Assembly (NCBI GenBank): GCA_944390615.1
Contig: CALXRJ010000169.1
Coordinates: 1-8,719, forward strand
Length of the DNA stretch: 8,719 bases
From: an uncultured Clostridia bacterium
Lineage (GTDB): Bacteria > Bacillota > Clostridia > TANB77 > CAG-508
Direction: 5' to 3'
Of the stretch, positions 1-4,629 are shown in pieces (positions within the stretch are counted from its first letter, which is position 1; each line of letters starts with the position of its first letter). The position numbers and the translations under genes were made by a program. Below the pieces are notes generated by a model, which did no database searches, was not told the DNA's origin, and saw only the letters and a list, made by a program, of their open reading frames with translations.

Positions 1-363
1 AAACCAGAAATTCTACCAATTGTAAAAAATCTTGCCAAAGAAGGTTATGAAATCTATGCTACTTTTGGAACCGCCAAATATCTGACAGAAAACGGTGTGG
101 AAAAGGTAGAAACAGTTCCTAAAATATGGGAAGGAACTCATAGTATACCAGAACTAATTCACTCTGGTAAATTAAGCCTAATTATTAATACACCAACCAA
201 AGGAAAAGAAGCAAACAGAGATGGTTTCAAAATAAGAAGATTGGCGGCAGAAAGCAAAGTACCTTGTTTTACAGCAATTGATACCGTAATCGGTTTTTAT
301 GACGCTATAGCCAAAGGATTAAAAGAAGAAGATTTAGAAATTGTAAATATAGCAGACATTTAG
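1..363 (+). CDS. carB: Carbamoyl-phosphate synthase large subunit, C-terminal fragment (5' end outside window)
   Basis: The frame is open from base 1 and ends at TAG 361-363, giving the last 120 residues of a protein that is usually about 1,070 residues. CarB makes carbamoyl phosphate from bicarbonate, ATP and glutamine-derived ammonia in the cytoplasm, together with CarA, for pyrimidine and arginine synthesis. The visible part is the MGS-like allosteric domain: a Rossmann-type start (GYEIYATFGTAKYL), then the motif NTPTKGKEANRDGFKIRR and the ending PCFTAIDT followed by an acidic tail. Effectors such as UMP or ornithine bind this domain in known CarB proteins. The GTG at 97 is an internal valine codon, not a start. 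A stand-alone MGS protein (methylglyoxal synthase) is less likely, because the TKGKEANRDGFKIRR version and its position are typical of CarB. An intrinsic terminator follows directly, so this is probably the last gene of its operon. Confidence 0.93.
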   Translation, partial: KPEILPIVKNLAKEGYEIYATFGTAKYLTENGVEKVETVPKIWEGTHSIPELIHSGKLSLIINTPTKGKEANRDGFKIRRLAAESKVPCFTAIDTVIGFYDAIAKGLKEEDLEIVNIADI

Positions 364-367
364 TTTA

Positions 368-412
368 CAAAAAGAGGCTTTAATTGTATTACCAATTAGG
401 TCTCTTTTTTTA
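368..412 (+). terminator. Intrinsic terminator after carB
   Basis: Starting six bases after the carB stop codon, AAAAAGAG (369-376) pairs with CTCTTTTT (402-409). The stem continues inward through G-U and G-C pairs and an AATT/AATT segment with a one-base bulge, around a loop near 386-393. The right arm runs into an uninterrupted T tract (405-411). A hairpin followed by Ts is the standard form of a Rho-independent terminator. It separates carB from tsaD. The stem is A/T-rich at its base and has weak pairs inside, so termination may be partial. Confidence 0.75.
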
Positions 413-445
413 AAATATTTATTTTTCAATGTTTGTAAAAAACTA

Positions 446-474
446 TTGCTATTTTATTTCTTTTTTAGTAAAAT
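446..474 (+). promoter_or_regulatory. Predicted sigma-A type promoter for the tsaD operon
   Basis: TTGCTA (446-451) and TAAAAT (469-474) are separated by exactly 17 bases, each close to the TTGACA/TATAAT consensus. Transcription would start near 481, leaving a leader of about 40 bases before tsaD. It is the only well-spaced hexamer pair seen between the carB terminator and tsaD. The region is so A/T-rich that chance matches are expected, so this remains a prediction. Confidence 0.55.
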
Positions 475-506
475 AAAGTCGAAATAAAATACTATATAAA
501 AGAAAC

Positions 507-523
507 AGGAGAGTATCAAATTG
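507..523 (+). promoter_or_regulatory. Ribosome binding site and TTG start of tsaD
   Basis: AGGAG at 507-511 lies 9 bases before the TTG at 521. No ATG or GTG in the same frame lies upstream within reach. The TTG places the conserved GIETSCDETS motif at residues 8-17, where the family has it. The start is therefore a TTG, which usually lowers translation compared with ATG. Confidence 0.8.
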
Positions 524-1513
524 AAAGATATCTTAACACTAGGAATTGAAACCAGTTGTGACGAAACATCTGTCGCAGTCGTAAAAAATGGAAGAGAAAT
601 ATTATCTAATATCATAGACACACAAATTCCCATCCACGAAAAATATGGAGGAGTAGTACCAGAAATAGCCTCTCGTAATCATATAGAAGCAATTTCAAGA
701 GTTACCAAATTAGCCTTAAAAGAAGCAAAGGTAGAATTTAAAGATATGGATGCTATCACACCAACTTATGGACCAGGTTTAGTAGGAGCTTTATTAGTGG
801 GAGTCTCCTATGCAAAAGCCCTTTCTTTTGCTATCCATAAACCATTAGTCGGAGTAAACCATATTCATGGACATATTGCGGCAAATTATCTAACCCATCA
901 CGAATTAAAACCACCATTTCTATGTTTACTAATTTCAGGAGGAAATACGCAAATCATCCATCTAAAAGATTATACCAAATTTGAGATACTTGGCAAAACC
1001 AGAGATGATGCCATTGGAGAGGCATTTGACAAAGTGGCAAGAGTAGTAGGCTTAGACTATCCAGGAGGACCTAAAGTTGATAAATTAGCAGAAAAAGGAA
1101 AACCCAACATAAAACTACCAAAAACGCATTTCGAAGATTCTTTGGATTTTAGTTTTAGTGGCATAAAAACAGCAGTTATCAACTTAAACCATAATACCAA
1201 AGACATCAATCAAGCAGATTTATGTGCCAGCTACGAAAAAACAGTAACAGAAGTTTTGATCGAAAACACCCAAAAAGCAATTAAGCAAACAGGAGTAGAA
1301 AGTCTTGCTATTGGTGGAGGAGTTTCTGCCAATGCCTACATAAGAAACGAAATATTAAAATTACAAACAGACAAACTAAAAGTTTATATGCCAGACTTAA
1401 AATTATGTACAGACAATGCAGCCATGATAGCATCAGCGGGGTACTACAATTATATAGCTGGGCAAAGAAGTGAACTAAACTTAAATGCAATTCCAAACTT
1501 AAAAATCATGTAA
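521..1513 (+). CDS. tsaD: tRNA N6-adenosine threonylcarbamoyltransferase TsaD
   Basis: TsaD (older names YgjD, Gcp) transfers the threonylcarbamoyl group from threonylcarbamoyl-AMP to A37 of ANN-reading tRNAs, giving t6A. It works in the cytoplasm with TsaB, TsaE and TsaC; those partners are not in this window. The 330-residue length fits the family (about 335-345). Visible features are the N-terminal ASKHA nucleotide-binding motif GIETSCDETSVAVV (8-21), the YGPGLVGALLVG segment, the metal-binding HxxxH pair (H114 and H118 in NHIHGHIA), LLISGGNT, GEAFDKVAR, the GGGVSANAYIRN motif, and the conserved D298 in CTDNAAMIA. All key residues are present, so the enzyme should be active. The phosphohydrolase gene begins 16 bases downstream with its own strong ribosome binding site, so the two are probably cotranscribed from the promoter at 446-474. 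The old 'O-sialoglycoprotein endopeptidase' label should not be used. Confidence 0.97.
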   Translation: MKDILTLGIETSCDETSVAVVKNGREILSNIIDTQIPIHEKYGGVVPEIASRNHIEAISRVTKLALKEAKVEFKDMDAITPTYGPGLVGALLVGVSYAKALSFAIHKPLVGVNHIHGHIAANYLTHHELKPPFLCLLISGGNTQIIHLKDYTKFEILGKTRDDAIGEAFDKVARVVGLDYPGGPKVDKLAEKGKPNIKLPKTHFEDSLDFSFSGIKTAVINLNHNTKDINQADLCASYEKTVTEVLIENTQKAIKQTGVESLAIGGGVSANAYIRNEILKLQTDKLKVYMPDLKLCTDNAAMIASAGYYNYIAGQRSELNLNAIPNLKIM

Positions 1514-1529
1514 ACAAGGAGGGCTATTC

Positions 1530-2222
1530 ATGGCAATTTACACAATAGGAGATTTACATTTATCTTTTGAAAATCCAAAACCCATGAATATATTTGGTGA
1601 AAATTGGAACAATCATACAGAAAAAATAAAAAAAGACTGGTTGACAAAAGTAAATCCAGAAGACACTGTAATACATCCAGGGGATTTTTCATGGGCGATG
1701 TATTTAAAAGATACGGTAAAAGATTTTGAATATTTAAATAGCCTTCCAGGAAGAAAAATCATGTTAAAAGGAAATCATGAATATTGGTGGACAACAGTTA
1801 CCAATATGAAAAATTTTCTTGCTGAACATCAATTTCAAAATATAGATTTTTTACAGAATAATAGTATAGAAGTAGAAGATAAAATCATATGTGGGACAAG
1901 AGGGTGGAGCTTGATAAGTGAGAGAACAGAAAGTAATCAAAAAATGATAAATAGAGAGGCTCTAAGATTAGAACTTTCCATTAAAGATGGTCTAAACAAA
2001 GGAAAAGAAATCATAGTATTTATGCATTATCCACCTATTATAAAGCAAAATATTCACACAGAATTTATGGAAATACTACAAAAATATCATATCAAAAGAT
2101 GCTATTATGCTCACCTTCACAGTAAAGCAATAGAAGATGCTATAGAGGGAATAGTGCAAGGAATAGAATTCAAACTAGTTAGTGCAGATAGTCTTGACTT
2201 TAAACTACTAAAAATAGAATAG
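1530..2222 (+). CDS. Calcineurin-like metallophosphoesterase (COG1768-type predicted phosphohydrolase)
   Basis: This 230-residue protein has the full set of metal-binding motifs of the calcineurin-like phosphoesterase fold: GDLH (D8, H10), GDFSW (D52), GNHEYWW (N82, H83), FMHYPP (H166) and AHLHS (H195, H197). It should bind two metal ions and hydrolyse a phosphoester, but the substrate cannot be read from the sequence. The framework GDLHLSFENPKPMNIFG, the CGTRGW segment and the length match the family I know as COG1768 'predicted phosphohydrolase', common in Clostridia. The last motif reads AHLHS where the family usually has GHLHG; both histidines are kept. There is no signal peptide or membrane segment, so it is cytoplasmic. 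AGGAGG at 1517-1522 lies 7 bases before the ATG. The TAG stop shares its G with the first base of the palindrome at 2222-2286. An exonuclease subunit such as SbcD is unlikely because of the small size and lack of a capping domain. Confidence 0.88.
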   Translation: MAIYTIGDLHLSFENPKPMNIFGENWNNHTEKIKKDWLTKVNPEDTVIHPGDFSWAMYLKDTVKDFEYLNSLPGRKIMLKGNHEYWWTTVTNMKNFLAEHQFQNIDFLQNNSIEVEDKIICGTRGWSLISERTESNQKMINREALRLELSIKDGLNKGKEIIVFMHYPPIIKQNIHTEFMEILQKYHIKRCYYAHLHSKAIEDAIEGIVQGIEFKLVSADSLDFKLLKIE

Positions 2223-2286
2223 GGAGCCATTGGGACCGGGTCTTTTTGGTCCCCAGGACCAAAAAGACCCGGTCCCAATGGCTCCC
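2222..2286. repeat. Perfect 65-bp GC-rich palindrome (31-bp arms, 3-base loop)
   Basis: Bases 2222-2252 are the exact reverse complement of 2256-2286, with only CCA (2253-2255) between them. The arms are much richer in G/C than the surrounding genes. As RNA this gives a 31-bp mismatch-free hairpin; as DNA it could form a cruciform. There is no T tract after it, so it is not a normal terminator, and it lies between two genes that look cotranscribed. It begins on the G of the phosphohydrolase TAG and ends 4 bases before the recG ribosome binding site. Each arm also holds smaller inverted parts: GGGACC (2232-2237) with GGTCCC (2248-2253), and GACC/GGTC with one base between (2234-2242). It is probably a copy of a dispersed palindromic repeat or a post-transcriptional control element. 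Only one copy is in the window, and no target duplication is evident. Confidence 0.93.
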
Positions 2287-2290
2287 AAAC

Positions 2291-2304
2291 GGAGGAATAA
2301 AATG
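2291..2304 (+). promoter_or_regulatory. Ribosome binding site that fixes the recG start
   Basis: GGAGGA (2291-2296) stands 5 bases before ATG 2302. The frame is open upstream to a TTG at 2230, but that stretch is translated palindrome and would add 24 residues (MGPGLFGPQDQ...) unlike any RecG. The ATG at 2302 is the supported start. Confidence 0.88.
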
Positions 2305-4347
2305 CTAGATTTAGATAAGTCGGTTCAGTATGTAAAAAATGTAGGACCTACCAGAGTAAAGCTGTTAAATAAATTGAATATCCATACTTTGCAAGACTTA
2401 ATTTCTTATTTTCCTAGAAATTATGAAGATAGAGGAGTTGCCAAAAAATTAGCAGATTGTCAAGATGGAGAAGAAGCTTTAATTAAAGCAACAGCTATTA
2501 CCAAAGTTTCAGAGATTTTTGCTAGAAAGCTTAAAATCTATCGATTGGTGGTAAGAGATGGAGAAAATCCTTGTACCATTACTTGGTATAATCAAAGTTA
2601 TTTAAAAAATATTTTCAAAATCGGACATACCTATAATTTTTATGGAAAAGTAGAAGTAAAACTCGGAAGGTATGAGATGAAATCACCGATTTTTGATGAA
2701 TCTGGTGAAAACAAAAACACAGGAAAAATTATACCAATTTATCCATTAACTTATGGAATTAGCCAAAATACGATAAGAAAGATCATAGAAAATGGTGTTA
2801 GTGAAGCCTATGGGAATTTAGAAGAAACCTTACCAGATTATATACGAAAAAAATACAACTTATTAGAAATAAATGAAGCAATCAAAAAAATACATTTTCC
2901 CGAAAACAAATTAGATTTCATAAAAGCAAGATACAGACTAGTATTTGAAGAATTACTAGGTTTTCAACTAGCTCTTTTACATATCAAAGAAAACTACAAA
3001 ACAGAAGAAAAAGGAATCGCCTTTAACAAAGATGTCCAAATGAGTGATGTTATTCATACTTTGCCATTTCATCTTACCAAAGCACAGCTTAGAGTATTAG
3101 AAGAAATTGATCAAGACATGGAAAGTATCAGACCAATGAATCGACTTTTACAAGGAGATGTTGGCTCAGGAAAAACAATTGTCAGTATCATTGCAAGCTA
3201 TAAAGCAGTAAAATCGGGCTACCAAGTAGCAATACTTGCGCCAACAGCTATTTTAGCTTCCCAACATTTTGAAAATTTTAAAAAGACCTTAGACCAATTT
3301 GGTATTAAAGTAGAGTTACTCATATCTAGTATAACCAAAAAAAATAAACAAGAAATCAAACAAAGACTAGCAGATGGAGAAATTGACATTTTAATTGGAA
3401 CACATGCTATGTTAGAAGAAGATGTCATTTTTAAAAATTTAGGATTAGTGGTAACAGATGAACAACATCGTTTTGGCGTCAAACAAAGAGCTAAAATTGC
3501 ATCAAAGGGAAACAATCCAGATGTAATTGTCATGTCTGCTACACCAATTCCCAGAACACTGGCATTAATTCTATATGGGGACCTAGATATCTCAATTATT
3601 GATGAACTTCCACCAAACCGAAAAAAGATTGACACATTTGCTGTAACTAAACAGTTAGAAGACCGATTAAATGGATTTATTGCCAAACAAATTGAAGCAG
3701 GAAGGCAGTGTTACATTGTTTGTCCACTAGTAGAAGAAAACGAAGAAATGGATTTAAAATCTGTTGTAGAACTATGTGAAAAACTACAAAATGCGACATT
3801 TCCACAATATCGAGTAGAATATTTACATGGCAAAATGAAACAAAAAGAAAAAGATGATATTATGTTAAGATTTAAAAAAGGTGAAATTGATATTTTAATT
3901 TCCACAACAGTAATTGAAGTTGGAGTAGATGTGCCTAATGCTAATATTATGGTCATTGAAAATGCCGAGCGTTTTGGACTAGCCCAGCTTCACCAATTAA
4001 GAGGAAGAGTGGGCAGGGGAGAATACAAATCTTATTGTATTTTAAAATACGAAGGAAAAGGAAAAGTCGTACAAGAGAGAATGAAAATTATGTGCCAAAC
4101 TAATGATGGTTTTGTAATATCAGAAAAAGATTTAGAGCTTCGTGGCTCTGGAGATTTCTTTGGAACCGCGCAACATGGCATTCCAGAAATGAAAATTGCT
4201 AATCTTTTTGAAGATATAAAAGTAGTCAAAGAAGTACAAGATTTATCTTGTAAAATACTAGCAGAAGATCCAAACTTAGAACAAGACAAAAATAAAAAAC
4301 TGAAAAAATTAATTGCTAGTAAATTTACCAAAAGAATTGAAATTTAA
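2302..4347 (+). CDS. recG: ATP-dependent DNA helicase RecG
   Basis: RecG is a cytoplasmic double-strand DNA translocase that remodels stalled replication forks, D-loops and Holliday junctions. From ATG 2302 the protein has 681 residues, the usual length for Firmicutes. The N-terminal helical part includes VKNVGPTRVKLLNKL (about 10-25) and FPRNYEDR. The OB-fold wedge domain lies at about 60-135. The two helicase domains follow: Walker A GDVGSGKT (285-292), the Walker B DEQH box (386-389) with HRFGV after it, MSATPIPRT (from 411), STTVIEVGVDVPNA, and motif VI QLRGRVGRG (565-573). The C-terminal RecG segment contains DLELRGSGDFFGTAQHG, near the family's usual GTRQSG. All motifs are intact. It is the third gene after the tsaD promoter, separated from the phosphohydrolase only by the palindrome, which could alter its mRNA stability or translation. 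The next gene begins 16 bases after its TAA. Confidence 0.97.
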   Translation: MLDLDKSVQYVKNVGPTRVKLLNKLNIHTLQDLISYFPRNYEDRGVAKKLADCQDGEEALIKATAITKVSEIFARKLKIYRLVVRDGENPCTITWYNQSYLKNIFKIGHTYNFYGKVEVKLGRYEMKSPIFDESGENKNTGKIIPIYPLTYGISQNTIRKIIENGVSEAYGNLEETLPDYIRKKYNLLEINEAIKKIHFPENKLDFIKARYRLVFEELLGFQLALLHIKENYKTEEKGIAFNKDVQMSDVIHTLPFHLTKAQLRVLEEIDQDMESIRPMNRLLQGDVGSGKTIVSIIASYKAVKSGYQVAILAPTAILASQHFENFKKTLDQFGIKVELLISSITKKNKQEIKQRLADGEIDILIGTHAMLEEDVIFKNLGLVVTDEQHRFGVKQRAKIASKGNNPDVIVMSATPIPRTLALILYGDLDISIIDELPPNRKKIDTFAVTKQLEDRLNGFIAKQIEAGRQCYIVCPLVEENEEMDLKSVVELCEKLQNATFPQYRVEYLHGKMKQKEKDDIMLRFKKGEIDILISTTVIEVGVDVPNANIMVIENAERFGLAQLHQLRGRVGRGEYKSYCILKYEGKGKVVQERMKIMCQTNDGFVISEKDLELRGSGDFFGTAQHGIPEMKIANLFEDIKVVKEVQDLSCKILAEDPNLEQDKNKKLKKLIASKFTKRIEI

Positions 4348-4363
4348 CAGAGGAGTGATAAAA

Positions 4364-4546
4364 ATGGTTGGAAAAATAATAGCATTGTTACTTATCTTAA
4401 TTGGGGTTGTATTTGTTTTTGATGCAAGACCTTTAAGTGATAAATGGTTTGGATTTGGGGACCAAAACGAGGCTACAGCAGGGCTAAAAATTTTAGGATT
4501 TTTGTTTAGCATGATTGGAGCGATTATTTTATATGTGTTACAATAG
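4364..4546 (+). CDS. Small two-helix membrane protein, function unknown
   Basis: This is a 60-residue protein. AGGAG (4351-4355) lies 8 bases before ATG 4364. An in-frame ATG at 4313 lies inside recG and has no support. The sequence shows a hydrophobic helix at about 5-19 (IIALLLILIGVVFVF), a polar loop at about 20-40 containing DARPLSDKWFGFGDQNEAT, and a second helix at about 41-59. A two-pass membrane protein with both ends on the same side is likely. The composition is deliberate, with charged and aromatic residues confined to the loop, which supports a real gene. I recall similar short proteins with a WFGFGDQNEAT-like loop in Clostridia, but no function is known to me. It is probably cotranscribed with recG. 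A second promoter lies between it and the Lon gene. Confidence 0.8.
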   Translation: MVGKIIALLLILIGVVFVFDARPLSDKWFGFGDQNEATAGLKILGFLFSMIGAIILYVLQ

Positions 4547-4571
4547 TCAGTAAAAAAAATTTTGAAAACTA

Positions 4572-4600
4572 TTGATAAAAAATTACAATTTGTATATAAT
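4572..4600 (+). promoter_or_regulatory. Strong predicted sigma-A type promoter for the Lon-family protease gene
   Basis: TTGATA (4572-4577) and a perfect TATAAT (4595-4600) are spaced by exactly 17 bases, upstream of the Lon gene. Transcription would begin near 4607, leaving a leader of only about 23 bases before ATG 4630. This is the best promoter match in the window. No terminator is visible between the 60-residue gene and this promoter, so upstream transcription may also read in. Confidence 0.75.
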
Positions 4601-4607
4601 ACAAATT
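4587..4607. promoter_or_regulatory. Perfect inverted repeat over the -10 box, possible operator
   Basis: AATTTGTAT (4587-4595) and ATACAAATT (4599-4607) are exact reverse complements around three bases. The repeat covers the whole -10 hexamer and the likely start site of the Lon promoter. A dimeric repressor bound here would block RNA polymerase. The sequence does not match the CIRCE (HrcA), CtsR, LexA or Rex sites I know. In A/T-rich DNA some inverted repeats arise by chance, but 9 of 9 paired bases centred on a promoter is suggestive. Confidence 0.45.
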
Positions 4608-4629
4608 ATAAAAATCATGGAGGGAACGA

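Noticed and set aside
450..475. TATTTTA/TAAAATA inverted repeat around the tsaD promoter
   Set aside because: Seven A/T-only pairs with a 12-base gap are expected by chance in this spacer, so I do not call an operator.
2222..2286. Palindrome as an intrinsic terminator for the phosphohydrolase
   Set aside because: No run of Ts follows on either strand. The T runs are buried inside the stem, and the downstream gene has no promoter of its own that I can see.
3219..3686. 155-codon open frame on the - strand inside recG
   Set aside because: It is the antisense shadow of conserved RecG helicase motifs. The Ser/Ile-rich composition is typical of reverse reading of A-rich genes. The same holds for the smaller - strand frames at 1308-1496, 3711-3956, 4032-4331, 4309-4512, 4905-5105 and 6048-6422.
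4313..4363. Extended start for the 60-residue membrane protein
   Set aside because: The extra 17 residues would overlap the end of recG and are the out-of-frame reading of it. The AGGAG at 4351-4355 points to ATG 4364.
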